Assembly (NCBI GenBank): GCA_036873755.1
Contig: JAVTVY010019002.1
Location: 16,718-80,717, forward strand
Origin: Hanleya hanleyi
Lineage: Eukaryota; Mollusca; Polyplacophora; Lepidopleurida; Hanleyidae
Direction: 5' to 3'
Length of the DNA: 64,000 bases
Shown: piece after piece, positions 34,714 to 45,227 of the stretch
Layout: each line of letters begins with the position of its first letter
Numbering within the stretch: the stretch's first letter is position 1
Position numbers and translations under genes: made by a program
Notes under the pieces: model-generated
Databases searched by the model: none
Told to the model about the DNA's origin: nothing
What the model saw: the letters and a program-made list of their open reading frames with translations, nothing else

Positions 34714-37575
34714 TGTCACAAATCCATGTCTAATCTTTATTGACCGTCTGCTAATTGGTATTTTCGCAGACGTTGCTATACTATGGTACAGCGCCTGACA
34801 TCAAAAAGCAGATTTTCACTGTTTAGGTTATACTCTGTGAGAGGTTACCCAGCCGCAGGTATAATCGGCGCTGACCTAGATTCATTTCGGTGCGTTTATA
34901 AAAACGCAAATTGTGTTATGGTCAAATATAACTACGGGATATGATGTGCCATATGAAATACTATATTTTGATTTTAAAATATGTTGTGGAATAGGTTTTG
35001 TTATACGTAAATGTCAAGTACAAGTATGAAAATAATGCACGTTGTTTGTTCCCGATCGTACTGGGAACGTACCCGTCAAACAGGTTTGTGGATATGTAGT
35101 GTTACGTGTGCAAGTGTATTGTTCTGTGTAAATCAGGTTTTGTGTACGAAATCCTCTCTGCCAAGCTGTATCAGAGTGAGGACGTGGTGTGGCCGACAAC
35201 GCCCTGGAGACTCACTGTGTTTGTACTTGGTGTGAAATCCGTGAGTAGGGTATATGTACGATATATATATATGTGCATTGGTATAATATAACGGTAACGT
35301 ATTTGTTTATTAGAAACGTAGTGGGAACTACACTGTAAAAAAACAAACGAACAAACAAACACGTTTGTGTTATTTACACATTGTTTGTCAAAATGTTATT
35401 TTGATCTTACAATAGGCATGGAACCCACTTTTTTAAAATTAGGAATTATTACGAAAATAACGTAGTAAACCGAACTTACCATGTCCATAAATAAATAGGG
35501 TGAATAGGATCTAATGTAGTCATCCACAACTTCTATTTACAGTGCAATCTGAAAGGAAAAAAATGTATTAAAATTATTTCTGAAGCGAACTTCATTGAAA
35601 TAAGACGACAGAGCGATTGAGTATACCTTTAACTTTCTTATGTGATCAAACAGTGAGACTGATAACACTTATAAAATCTGTAACCTGCAGTTGTACTTAC
35701 CACAATGAACAATGAGATTTGAAAAGTGGGATACAAATGGCGTCTGTCAAGGGAAGATCACCCGTGAAGTTTTTCCAGTAAAAGAGAGGCACCAGAGAGG
35801 GGGTTATCGCTGACCGTCCAATAATTGAAATCTGCAAAGATAATTGTGCAATCATACTTTAAGCTGATCAGAAAGTGAAACATAAAGTAACGTGTTTTGT
35901 TATGCTGTAATCAGTAGTAGCATAAAGAAAAAATATCACCAGTTACCGTAATGGTAAATAATGCTCTTATTGCTTTCAAGGACTGGGATATTACGCCTAT
36001 CCAATTATAGTCGTCAGATTCGACATTAAAGACTCAATCAAATTTACTTTCATGAAGAACCAAAAATGGTTCCACTTATATACTAAATATCAAATTTGTT
36101 TCTTCTTATACACCAAATATCGCGAAGAACCAAGATATCGTACAGTGCAAACCGAATTAATTAATACCAACTTATCATGGCGACATTTGATTGCGACAGT
36201 GTAGACCCTCGGTGAGAGACATTGTTTGGTACTCTAAAAGAACGCCAATTGTGCGATATCGGCTTATCTACCACAGTCGGATCAAGTTGACGATTATTAC
36301 CTGGAGCAGAGAGGTTTGACACGAGATTGTGGACGTCTGTCTCTGTCCATTTGGGCTGTAGGCCTATATCGTCGTCTGCAATTTTCATGAAACGCACGCT
36401 TCCCAAGCAACGGATTTGGACTCAGTATATTGACGAGCCGTATTTTGGTAAAAAAATATTTGTTGAAGCTTTGGTGAGTTGAATGCGGAAATAAAATTCC
36501 ACAAACATCCTGAAACTTACTGATTTTGTCTTTCGTGAAAACCAAGCTCTATAGTTGTATTACAGTGACAAATCCGCACACCACTATGGAAGGTACGAGT
36601 TTACTAAGAGTGAGTTACCAGTCAGTCATTTATCTCATAATGGGATGTTTTAGAATTCCAATTATTATTTCTGGTTATTATTTTTACCACTATAGAGTCC
36701 CTCCTTTTGGTTCACCGATTTTTCACAGGTTTAAAAAAAAAAAAAATTACTGACACAGCTAGGACAACTCAGTTAAGATTCACATATTAAAATCACTAAA
36801 AAATTAAAGAAACAGAGTAATCTCCCCTTAGTGGTGGCCCGTCCATTATTCTGTGACGGGACCAAGAAGGATGGCAGGTATGTATGCAGGTAGTAAGTTG
36901 ACACTTTTACAATCATATGGCTTCTGATATTTTGCATACGTAATATTGAATGTACAAACTTATCCTTTGTTATATTATTAGGGATGGATGCATTTTATTT
37001 AGGACTGATTTCCACGGATTTATTTTCAATGTATTCGGGTATTCGGACTGAGGCATGGCGACTCGCGTGACGTCACTCCCATGCCTACTTACAATTGAGG
37101 TTTCTGATAATATGTGCCGTTATGGTTGACTAGTTCGGGTATTTAATATGGGAAAATGTTCTCAAATTATATTATTGCAGACAACCTGTTTGTACGTTGG
37201 ATATCCGTCTGCGATGGTGTGATGTTAGCCATGCAAGACGAGGCATGCGTTCACGGTTGAGACGTGGCGTGTGAAACCCGATGACCATTTCGTTGGACGG
37301 TGGGACGACACAGACGTTGACGTAGGTCGTGGACGTACACCGTTGGGCTGCGTGTGGCCGGGTTCCGGAGTTCTACTCGCTTCTCATCTCCGGGTGATGT
37401 TAAAATAGAGATGGATCGTTTTCGTCATGTCCTTGTAAATTATTGTGTTTTGTAACCCGCGGTTGTGTTTTGTATTGTATTTTATTGAGGTCAATATTAA
37501 ATGTGTTAAGTAGCAAAACAAATTGTGTTGTCATTAGTCTAGTTCTGACGTCACCGTCACGTGTTAATCGTGACA
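34714..37575 (+). repeat. Left LTR, enlarged by an internal insertion
   Basis: 2,862 bp, against 1,185 bp for the right LTR. The excess is explained by a 1,674-bp insertion at 35,414-37,087. The rest aligns with the right LTR with scattered substitutions and a 7-bp difference near 35,155. Confidence 0.95.
35414..37087. mobile_element. hAT-like non-autonomous element inside the left LTR
   Basis: Absent from the right LTR, giving a clean empty site. The ends AGGCATGGAACCC and CACTCCCATGCCTA share an inverted TAGGCATGG, and the 8-bp duplication CTTACAAT (35,406-35,413 and 37,088-37,095) flanks it. The interior is non-coding AT-rich DNA. Minus-strand frames at 36,161-36,545 (one with 'GKRAFHENCRRRYRP') might be a transposase or host-gene scrap but are too short to identify. 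Confidence 0.8.
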
Positions 37576-40500
37576 TTTGGGGGCTTGTCCGGGAATATAA
37601 CTAAAATTTTGACAAAGAACTGGAAATTTGTGGATGCTAAAATAGAGGAGAAACGTCAAAGAGATGACCGAGCTAGAGATAGAGAGCTTGAAAGAGAAGA
37701 AAGAGAAAGACAAACGAAGTTGGAACTTCTAGACAAACAAATAGAGCTTGAGAAAGTTAAATTAGCAGCAAGTAGTTCGGATAGAACATCTAACTCAGCT
37801 AAGGCAATCCGGCCCAAACTTCCAATTTTTGATGACACAAAAGATGACTTAGATGCATATCTTCATAGATTTGAGCGGTTTGCTACAAGTCAAGGTTGGC
37901 AAAAAGAGGACTGGGCTGTAAATCTAAGTGCCTTATTGACAGGTAAAGCTTTGGAAGTTTATGCCAGAACGCCTACTGCTGATGCTCTTAACTTTGATAA
38001 ACTGAAAGATGCACTCCTACACTGTTATCAGTTAACGGAAGAAGGTTTCCGACATAAGTTTCGAACTTGTAAACCTGATAGCAATGAAACATTTAACCAG
38101 TTTGCTGCAAGGTTAGATAACTATTTTGATAGATGGTTAAATTTGGCTCATGTGCCAACTGAATTTGGTGAGTTAAAAGACTTGATGTTACGACAGAAAT
38201 TTATTAACTCATGTGATAAAGATCTATCACTTTTCCTTAAGGAAAGAATACCTCAAACTGTTGAGCAAATGGCAATTTTAGCAGATCAATACATAGAAGC
38301 CCACAATGTTTCACAAGGTACGGGTTCACAAGGAAAACACAAGTCTCCGTCTAATACGAAACGAAATTATGACGCCGAAAAGAAAAACTCGGACATACGC
38401 TGTTATAATTGTTTCACAATCGGGCACCTGCAGAGACAATGTAGGCTACCACCCAGAAAGGAGAAAGACCATCAGGGCTCGACTGCAATTGTGCGATCTT
38501 CTGTTTCGGACACTGTTCTGGAAAGAGACATGAACTTCACTAGTCGTAAGTTTGATCAAGACAATGTGGTAAATTCGATAGGAATACCAGTGACCAAAGG
38601 GTTTGTTGGAGGTACTGCAGTTACGGTCTTGAGGGACACAGGCTGTAGTGGGGTAGTGATTAAACGCAGTTTAGTTACATCTGACCAGCTTACAGATCGC
38701 TTTCGTCGTTGCGTTTTAATGGACGGAACTGTCAGAGAGGTACCTGTGGCTATGGTAAGCGTGGATACACCGTATTATGTTGGCGAGGTTGACGCTCTAT
38801 GCATGGAAACGCCATTATATGATCTCATTTTAGGCAACATCGACGGAGTACGACCAGCAAATGATCCGAATCCAGAGTGGCGGGAGCATTTGTCAGGAGA
38901 GTTTAGTGGAGATGTTGATGTTGGCCAGGCAGTACAGACACGGGGACAGCGGCTGATGCAATTGAAACCATATAAGCCGTTAAAGGTATCTGAGGTATTG
39001 TCAGAAGTTACTGTCGAACAATTGAAAATTGATCAGCAGGAAGATGCTTCACTCACCCGAACTAGGCAATTGGTTCATACGGGGGATGTGCGCATGTTTA
39101 AGGGTAATTCTACCAAGTTTGTGAAACGAAATGGCCTCATTTCCAGAGAATTCCAGTCTCCGAAAATTGAATATGGAAAATTGTTTCATCAACTCGTTGT
39201 TCCAAAGAAACATCGCATGAAAGTTATGTCGTTTGGTCATGAAAGTGTGTTAGTAGGTCACTTGGGAGCGAAAAAGTCTGCTCAGAAAATCTTAACTCAT
39301 TTCTTCTGGCCTGGTATTAAAAGCGACATCAAACGGTATTGTAGATCATGTGATGTTTGTCAGAGAACATTTCCAAAAGGCAAAGTTTCTAAGATACCTC
39401 TTGGTGAAATGCCGTTGATCGAAACGCCCTTCCATAGAATTGCCGTTGATCTTGTTGGATCCATGAAGCCTATAACCGAGCGGGGTAACAGATATATTCT
39501 AACGGTCGTGGACTATGCTACGAGATATCCGGAGGCAGTTGCCCTTAAAAACATAGAAGCCGAACGTGTAGCGGAAGCCTTGGTAGACATTTTCACTAGA
39601 GTTGGCGTACCACGTGAAATCTTGACTGATCTTGGTTCACAATTTACTTCCGGTGTTATGCAGGAAATGAGTAGACTGTTATCTCTAAAACGACTCACTA
39701 CAACACCGTACCATCCGGCTTGTAATGGTCTTGTCGAGCGATTCAATGGCACCCTGAAGAGTATGTTGAGGAAAATGTGTGCGGAACGTCCAAAGGACTG
39801 GGACCGGTACATTGGTCCGTTGTTATTCGCGTATCGGGAATCACCACAAGATAGCTTGGGGTTCAGTCCTTTCGAATTATTGTACGGACGGACTGTTAGG
39901 GGTCCGATGTCCATTTTGAAAGAAGTCTGGACTCGTGAAATCGACAATCCGGAAGTTAAATCCACTTACCAGTACGTGTTAGACTTAAAATCCCGATTAG
40001 AAGATACATGCGCAGTTGCACAAAGTGAACTTCGAAAATCTCAGAAACGTTACAAGCGCTACTATGACCGGAAGTGTCGTAACCGAAAGTTCAAGGTCGG
40101 AAACAAAGTCCTGGTTCTCTTGCCCACTGACAACAACAAATTGCTTATGCAGTGGAAAGGCCCATTTCCGGTAGTCGAATGTGTAGGCAGTTGTGACTAT
40201 AAGTTGAATGTGCAGGGGAAAATTAGAACCTACCATGCTAATTTGTTGAAATTGTATGAGGAGAGGGAATGTATTTCAGCGCTGGCAGAAATGGAGGTTT
40301 GTTGCGGAGCAATAGATGTGGCATGCACTGCTGTCATTGACGATGATCATCAAATTTCCACCGACGATTTGTTGGAGTTTACTCTGAAGGGTAAGGAAAC
40401 TGTCGCTGATGCCCACGTGTCCGTTGTGTTGTCCGCTGAACAACAAGGGGAAATGGCAGGGCTTCTCGGTGAGTTTTCTGATATTCTGACTGATATTCCT

Positions 40501-41808
40501 GGCCGAACAAATCTTGTTGAACATGAAATCAAACTCACAACTGACATTCCAGTACGCTCCAAACCGTATCCGTTACCATTTGCATTACGGCAAACTGTCA
40601 AGGATGAAGTGGAGCAAATGCTAGAATTAGGTGTAATTGAACCCTCGGACTCACCGTATGCCTCGCCCATTGTATTAGTAAAGACGCCTGATGGGAGTAA
40701 CAGATTTTGCATTGACTTCCGGCGATTGAATCGTCTTACGGTATTTAATGCTGAACCCATTCCCAGCTCGGAGGAACTTTTCATTCGATTGACAAAGAGC
40801 AAATATTTCACCAAAATTGACCTAAGTAAGGGATATTGGCAATTACCTATGGAGGAGGGGTCAAAGTCAAAAACCGCCTTTGTCACACCGGAAGGACTCT
40901 TTCAGTTCCGGGTCATGCCGTTCGGTCTGGTCACGGCGCCTGCGCAATTTAGCCATATGATGCGCGAACTTCTTCGTGGCATCGACGGAGCAATGAACTA
41001 CATTGATGACATCTTGATATACTCAGAGACCTGGAAAGAGCACAAACGCGTAGTCAGACAAGTGTTGCAAAGACTGCGTGATGCGAACTTAACTGCTCGT
41101 CCGTCTAAATGTTTCTTTGGATTCGCAAGCTTGGAATTCCTTGGCCTTATAGTCGGAGATTCAACTGTCCGCCCAAATTCCGACAAAGTGAAAACTGTGA
41201 TTGAGGCAAAACGACCACAAACGAAGAAACAGATTCGATCGTTCTTGTGTCTAGTAGGGTTTTACCGGAAGTTTATCCCGAACTTTGCAGCAATCGTGGT
41301 ACCGCTAACGGACTTGACGAAGAAAGGACAACCCAGCAAACTGATGTGGTCTACCAGCTGTGAAATCGCTTTTTGTACCCTGAAACAACATTTGTCGAGC
41401 TCTCCAATTTTGCGTCTTCCAGATTTTGAGAGTCCGTTCATTCTCCAGACAGACGCGTCAAATGACGGAATTGGAGCGGTTCTTCTTCAGGAACAAAATG
41501 GTGGAAAATTCCCGATCGCCTATGCTAGCAAGAAACTGTTACCTCGTGAAAGAAACTATTCAACGATAGAAAAAGAAAGCCTAGCCATTGTATGGGGAAT
41601 ACAGAAATTTCAAGCATATCTCTATGGGCAACAGTTCATGTTAGAAATCGATCACCAACCTTTGATCTACCTTAACCGAGCTAAAGTTTCAAATAGCAGA
41701 TTAATGCGCTGGGCTTTAACATTACAGCCATACAGGTATCGTGTAGTGGCAATTAAAGGTTCCGAAAATGTAGGTGCCGATTACCTAAGTCGAAGCGAGT
41801 GTGATTAG
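37561..41808 (+). CDS. Gag-protease-integrase-RT-RNase H polyprotein (Gmr1-like)
   Basis: One frame of 1,415 codons. Residues about 30-70 are a charged coiled coil; 80-250 a capsid region of the kind from which vertebrate SCAN domains are thought to derive; zinc knuckle CYNCFTIGHLQRQC at about 281; protease DTGCSG at about 359; integrase HHCC zinc site at about 560-601 and core Asp 627 (AVDLVG), Asp 691 (LTDLGSQF), Glu 727 (VERFNG), with D-35-E spacing; RT with YIDD at about 1147; RNase H TDASNDG at about 1298. INT upstream of RT marks Gmr1-type elements. The frame opens in the LTR and no in-frame ATG occurs before about codon 210, so the true start is unclear. Otherwise it looks intact. Confidence 0.93.
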   Translation: MLIVTFGGLSGNITKILTKNWKFVDAKIEEKRQRDDRARDRELEREERERQTKLELLDKQIELEKVKLAASSSDRTSNSAKAIRPKLPIFDDTKDDLDAYLHRFERFATSQGWQKEDWAVNLSALLTGKALEVYARTPTADALNFDKLKDALLHCYQLTEEGFRHKFRTCKPDSNETFNQFAARLDNYFDRWLNLAHVPTEFGELKDLMLRQKFINSCDKDLSLFLKERIPQTVEQMAILADQYIEAHNVSQGTGSQGKHKSPSNTKRNYDAEKKNSDIRCYNCFTIGHLQRQCRLPPRKEKDHQGSTAIVRSSVSDTVLERDMNFTSRKFDQDNVVNSIGIPVTKGFVGGTAVTVLRDTGCSGVVIKRSLVTSDQLTDRFRRCVLMDGTVREVPVAMVSVDTPYYVGEVDALCMETPLYDLILGNIDGVRPANDPNPEWREHLSGEFSGDVDVGQAVQTRGQRLMQLKPYKPLKVSEVLSEVTVEQLKIDQQEDASLTRTRQLVHTGDVRMFKGNSTKFVKRNGLISREFQSPKIEYGKLFHQLVVPKKHRMKVMSFGHESVLVGHLGAKKSAQKILTHFFWPGIKSDIKRYCRSCDVCQRTFPKGKVSKIPLGEMPLIETPFHRIAVDLVGSMKPITERGNRYILTVVDYATRYPEAVALKNIEAERVAEALVDIFTRVGVPREILTDLGSQFTSGVMQEMSRLLSLKRLTTTPYHPACNGLVERFNGTLKSMLRKMCAERPKDWDRYIGPLLFAYRESPQDSLGFSPFELLYGRTVRGPMSILKEVWTREIDNPEVKSTYQYVLDLKSRLEDTCAVAQSELRKSQKRYKRYYDRKCRNRKFKVGNKVLVLLPTDNNKLLMQWKGPFPVVECVGSCDYKLNVQGKIRTYHANLLKLYEERECISALAEMEVCCGAIDVACTAVIDDDHQISTDDLLEFTLKGKETVADAHVSVVLSAEQQGEMAGLLGEFSDILTDIPGRTNLVEHEIKLTTDIPVRSKPYPLPFALRQTVKDEVEQMLELGVIEPSDSPYASPIVLVKTPDGSNRFCIDFRRLNRLTVFNAEPIPSSEELFIRLTKSKYFTKIDLSKGYWQLPMEEGSKSKTAFVTPEGLFQFRVMPFGLVTAPAQFSHMMRELLRGIDGAMNYIDDILIYSETWKEHKRVVRQVLQRLRDANLTARPSKCFFGFASLEFLGLIVGDSTVRPNSDKVKTVIEAKRPQTKKQIRSFLCLVGFYRKFIPNFAAIVVPLTDLTKKGQPSKLMWSTSCEIAFCTLKQHLSSSPILRLPDFESPFILQTDASNDGIGAVLLQEQNGGKFPIAYASKKLLPRERNYSTIEKESLAIVWGIQKFQAYLYGQQFMLEIDHQPLIYLNRAKVSNSRLMRWALTLQPYRYRVVAIKGSENVGADYLSRSECD
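37578..37594 (+). promoter_or_regulatory. Primer-binding site, tRNA-Pro-like
   Basis: TGGGGGCTTGTCCGGGA lies 2 bp after the left LTR. It differs by one base from the well-known tRNA-Pro-type primer-binding site TGGGGGCTCGTCCGGGA. Confidence 0.8.
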
Positions 41809-41900
41809 AAAGAGAAGGATTGACATGTGTTAATGCAAATTGTATTAAGTATTTGATCTGAAAAAAAGGGGAAAAAAATGTAAACATTTTTTTTTCTCCT

Positions 41901-41913
41901 GAGGGGAAAGTAA
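41901..41913 (+). promoter_or_regulatory. Polypurine tract
   Basis: GAGGGGAAAGTAA directly before the right LTR, preceded by a T-rich run. It is the expected plus-strand primer. Confidence 0.8.
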
Positions 41914-43098
41914 TGTCACAAATCTATGTCTAATCTTTATTGACCGTCTGCTAATTGGTATTTTCGCAGACGTTGCTATACTATGGTACAGCGCCTGACA
42001 TCAAAAAGCTGATTTTCACTGTTTAGGTTATACTCTGTGAGAGGTTACCCAGCCGCAGGTATAATCGGCGCTGACCTAGATTCATTTCGGTGCGTTTATA
42101 AAAACGCAAATTGTGTTATGGTCAAATATAACTACGGGATATGATGTGCCATATGAAATACCATATTTTGATTTTAAAATATGTTGTGGAATAGGTTTTG
42201 TTATACGTAAATGTCAAGTACAAGTATGAAAATAATGCACGTTGTTTGTTCCCGATCGTACTGGGAACGTACCCGTCAAACAGGTTTGTGGATATGTAGT
42301 GTTACGTGTGCAAGTGTATTGTTCTGTGTAAATCAGGTTTTGTGTACGAAATCCTCGTCAGTCTCTGCCAAGCTGTATTAGAGTGAGGACGTGGTGTGGC
42401 CGACAACGCCCTGGAGACTCACTGTGGTTGTACTTGATGTGAAATCCGTGAGTAGGGTATATGTACGATATATATATATGTGCATTGGTATAATATAACG
42501 GTAACGTATTTGTTTATTAGAAACGTAGTGGGAACTACACTGTAAAAAAACAAACAAACAAACACGTTTGTGTTATTTACACATTGTTTGTCAAAATGTT
42601 ATTTTGATCTTACAATTGAGGTTTCTGATAATATGTGCCGTTATGGTTGACTAGTTCGGGTATTTAATATGGGAAAATGTTCTCAAATTATATTATTGCA
42701 GACAACCTGTTTGTACGTTGGATATCCGTCTGCGATGGTGTGATGTTAGCCATGCAAGACGAGGCATGCGTTCACGGTTGAGACGTGGCGTGTGAAACCC
42801 GATGACCATTTCGTTGGGCGGTGGGACGACACAGACGTTGACGTAGGTCGTGGACGTACACCGTTGGGCTGCGTGTGGCCGGGTTCCGGAGTTCTACTCG
42901 CCTCTCATCTCCGGGTGATAAGTTAAAATAGAAATGGATCGTTTTCGTCATGTCCTTGTAAATTATTGTATTTTGTAACCCGCGGTTGTGTTTTGTATTG
43001 TATTGTATTGAGCTCAATATTAAATGTGTTATGTTGCAAAACAAATTGTGTTGTCATTAGTCTAGTTCTGACGTCACCATCACGTGTTAATCATGACA
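41914..43098 (+). repeat. Right LTR of the Gmr1-like element
   Basis: 1,185 bp, TGTCACAAATC...CATGACA. It includes 'gtgcgtttataaaaacgc' (42,091), a TATA-type promoter candidate, and a TATATATATATG run near 42,470. Confidence 0.95.
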
Positions 43099-43103
43099 AA
43101 GAG

Positions 43104-43216
43104 TTCCAATTTTCCCGTAGACGTAGGGTCCGGATTTTCAACATCCGGGTTTTCCCCGGCCCGGCCGCAGCGCGCGCGCTCGGGTTTTCCGGCCGAGTGC
43201 GCGCGCGCGCGGGTTA
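43104..43216. repeat. Innermost left TIR segment of the cassette-bearing element
   Basis: Matches the reverse complement of 50,595-50,703: 'ttccaattttcccgtagacg', 'gggtccggattttcaac', CCCCGGCCCGGCCGCAGCGC and GGTTATCCGGAAGTG are shared. Homology stops after this, which sets the inner TIR boundary. Confidence 0.9.
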
Positions 43217-43523
43217 TCCGGAAGTGTGCAAGGGCACTATATCACATCGGGGTATATATTTCATCCAAGTATAGCGGAAAGCGGATGTCGTGAATAACAA
43301 CAAGTTCAGCAAGGTTTATACAGTTTATTATCCCCAATGTTACATCATACTCAGGCTGGGGGAGTCGCCCTGTGTATGTTTAGTATGTTCACAGCAAAAC
43401 AAATTGAAATATCAAACATCATGTTTGATTATTTAACGCACCGTCACATTTAATGTTTACATAGCTCAAGTCAACGATCAGCATGTAGACATAGAGAGTA
43501 TATACGGCATGTTATGCTATTCA

Positions 43524-44441
43524 TCAGTGCAAGGGTGACGCATTCAGCCGATGGGAGTGGTCGGTCAGCTTGGTAACGAAGAACGTAGCATTGGTGTCCC
43601 TCTCTACGACCCATTGTGTGTTGGGGCGTTGACGATGTGCCCATCTCAAGGGATCCACGGTGTCCAGTTTCTCCAGCATCGTCTCTAGCGACGCCGGGTT
43701 AATGATGGTGAACGGTTGGTCAAACACATGGCTGTTATTACTGGCATAATAATACCGTAACTGGTCCGTCTCTGTGTGACGTAAGATGTACCCGAAAGCG
43801 ACATTCAATCTGAAGACCGTAGCTTGGTAATTGAAAATGGCTTCCACGTAGCTGCGTAGACGGGTGAGGTCGGTCAGTGGGAAATTGTAGATATCTGGAA
43901 TGGGGCGATCACGGTGGAAAGTGTGCCGTATCATGGGCCATTGGCGCCGATAGATGTCATTCATTGGATGGGCGTCCTGTAACAGATCGCTAGGAATATC
44001 CACTGCATCTTCCAGAAAATGTTCGATGTCGTCAGTCGTATGACTGGCAACAGTAATGCTAGGGATTGGCTGGATATATAGGCTCTTCTGAACTGTGGGT
44101 ATAGGCGGGCTGTCCGTGATCGCATCTCCAGTGGCATTCGTCTCCCCGGGCTCATCTTCACTGGGTCTGACCCTCCTGGGTGCCTCTTTAGTGGGAAGTT
44201 GTCGCCCAAACCGTAGAGACGGGGTATGAATCAAACGCTGATGCCGTCTTAACTGACTGGGTCGTTTGAAGAGTTGACCACATTCATTACATTGTTCCGT
44301 CGTCCCCTCGTGGAATGAGCCTTCGTGGCGCAGAAAATGATCCTCCCGATTAAATGACCGTGCGCAGGTTATACAAGTATACCTTGCGCCGTTGTGGATG
44401 GAGGACTCGTGCCGTCGCAAATCTTCCAGGCTCAGCATCAT
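43524..44441 (-). pseudogene. C2H2 zinc-finger viral-element protein, copy 5 (N-terminus replaced)
   Basis: An open frame of 305 codons on the minus strand. The first finger is missing its Cys pair; the frame starts near 'LEDLRRHE'. Finger 2 (CITCARSFNRED) and finger 3 (CNECGQLFKRPSQLRRH) are intact, followed by the Pro/acidic linker and the 'DIYRRQWPMIRHTF ... IYNFPLTDL ... FDQPFTIIN' domain, without a frameshift. It ends with a different tail after 'KLTDHSH'. Upstream, at about 44,425, the sequence joins abruptly to the packaging-ATPase remnant on the other strand, so its promoter and start are lost. It is the cleanest copy of the C-terminal domain in the window. Confidence 0.75.
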
Positions 44442-44733
44442 CTACATTGTGCAGAATCTGTTCAGTAAAAACAAAGAACATAGGAACATCAGCTTAAATG
44501 CCCGCTACCTGGTGGTCTTCAAAAACCCGAGAGATACCACTCAACTGCTGCACCTGGCGAGACAGATGTATCCCGGCCGCACACCGTTTGCGTTGGAAGC
44601 CTTTAAAGATGCGACAACCCCTCAGCACGGGTATATGCTCTTCGACCTCAAGCAAGCCACCCCCGACCACCTTCGACTACGGACCAGCATCTTTCCCGGA
44701 GAGACCCGGAGTGTACATGCAAAAATAATGTAA
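44425..44733 (+). pseudogene. Packaging-ATPase C-terminal remnant
   Basis: About 100 codons with 'IIYIVQNLFSKNKEHRNIS', 'LNARYLVVFKNPRD', 'LARQMYPG', 'FKDATTPQHGYMLFDL' and 'DHLRLRTSIFPGE'. The order (hydrophobic strand ending in QN, then a SLN-Y-FKNPRD block) matches what I recall of the A32/FtsK-type packaging ATPases of Polinton- and adintovirus-like elements downstream of Walker B. Walker A and B would lie upstream and are missing: the coding part begins at the junction with the zinc-finger gene. It cannot be active. The assignment rests on recognition of the pattern, not on a catalytic motif. Confidence 0.55.
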
Positions 44734-44784
44734 ACACACCCACAGTGAACCCACCAGCTGGAGTGTGTGTTTGATGATGGGGAT

Positions 44785-44790
44785 AATAAA
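44785..44790 (+). terminator. Polyadenylation signal after the ATPase remnant
   Basis: AATAAA 52 bp after the stop. A TATA-like GATAAAAAGAG (44,840-44,850) follows and could serve the virion cassette. Confidence 0.45.
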
Positions 44791-44882
44791 AAGAATTAAT
44801 ACCACAGCATGGTTGACTTTGGCTCTGTTCTCTGAGGTAGATAAAAAGAGCAGAGTTGTGAGTTCTAGCATTAGCATTGTAC

Positions 44883-45227
44883 ATGATGTCTGCGCGAGTA
44901 CGGAAGCACGCTCGGACGCTCCGTGTATTGAAGACGGCCCCACCCGAGTTGGTCCGAACCATTGTACGCGGTGCGGATCCTGACCTTGTGCGCTGTCTGT
45001 GCGAGATCGGGCACAACCTGTTAAAAGGCAACGTTCCACTGACTCCGGCTCAGAAGACCAAGTTGGCCAAGCATAAGACAGGTCTCCGAACCCTAGTCCA
45101 GAAGCGAGTCTCTCAAACACAAAGGAAAAAGGTGTTACAGAAAGGCGGCTTTCTCGGGGCCATCTTAGCACCGTTGGCCGCTTCCGTGTTGGGTCCAGTA
45201 TTGGGTGGACTTTTCGGCCGGCAATGA
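44883..45227 (+). CDS. Small basic virion core-like protein
   Basis: 114 codons from ATG 44,883. It is rich in Lys/Arg through residues 1-85 ('VRKHARTLRVLKTAPPELV', 'CEIGHNLLKGNVPLTPAQK', 'KLAKHKTGLRTLVQKRVS', 'QTQRKKVLQKGGF') and ends in a hydrophobic, Gly-rich tail ('LAPLAASVLGPVLGGLFG'). I recognise this as a recurrent small gene next to capsid genes in invertebrate Polinton/adintovirus-like elements. A DNA-condensing or membrane-active virion role is inferred from composition only. The stop overlaps the next start (ATGA at 45,224-45,227). The frame is undamaged. Confidence 0.65.
   Translation: MMSARVRKHARTLRVLKTAPPELVRTIVRGADPDLVRCLCEIGHNLLKGNVPLTPAQKTKLAKHKTGLRTLVQKRVSQTQRKKVLQKGGFLGAILAPLAASVLGPVLGGLFGRQ

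Larger units (their letters stand above)
34714..43098 (+). mobile_element. Gmr1-like Ty3/gypsy LTR retrotransposon
   Basis: Bounded by LTRs that start TGTCACAAATC and end ATGACA/GTGACA, and flanked by the 5-bp target duplication AAGAG (34,709-34,713 and 43,099-43,103). One long open frame carries Gag, protease, integrase, RT and RNase H. Integrase precedes RT, the order known for the Gmr1 group and unlike ordinary Ty3/gypsy elements. LTRs differ by only a small number of substitutions and short indels, so insertion was fairly recent. It sits inside the viral TIR array. Confidence 0.95.

Noticed and set aside
35011..35362. Open frames inside the left LTR
   Set aside because: Non-coding LTR sequence; the matching right LTR breaks the same frames with a small indel.
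36161..36545. Candidate transposase frames in the LTR-nested element
   Set aside because: Two short overlapping frames with no recognisable catalytic or zinc-binding motif.
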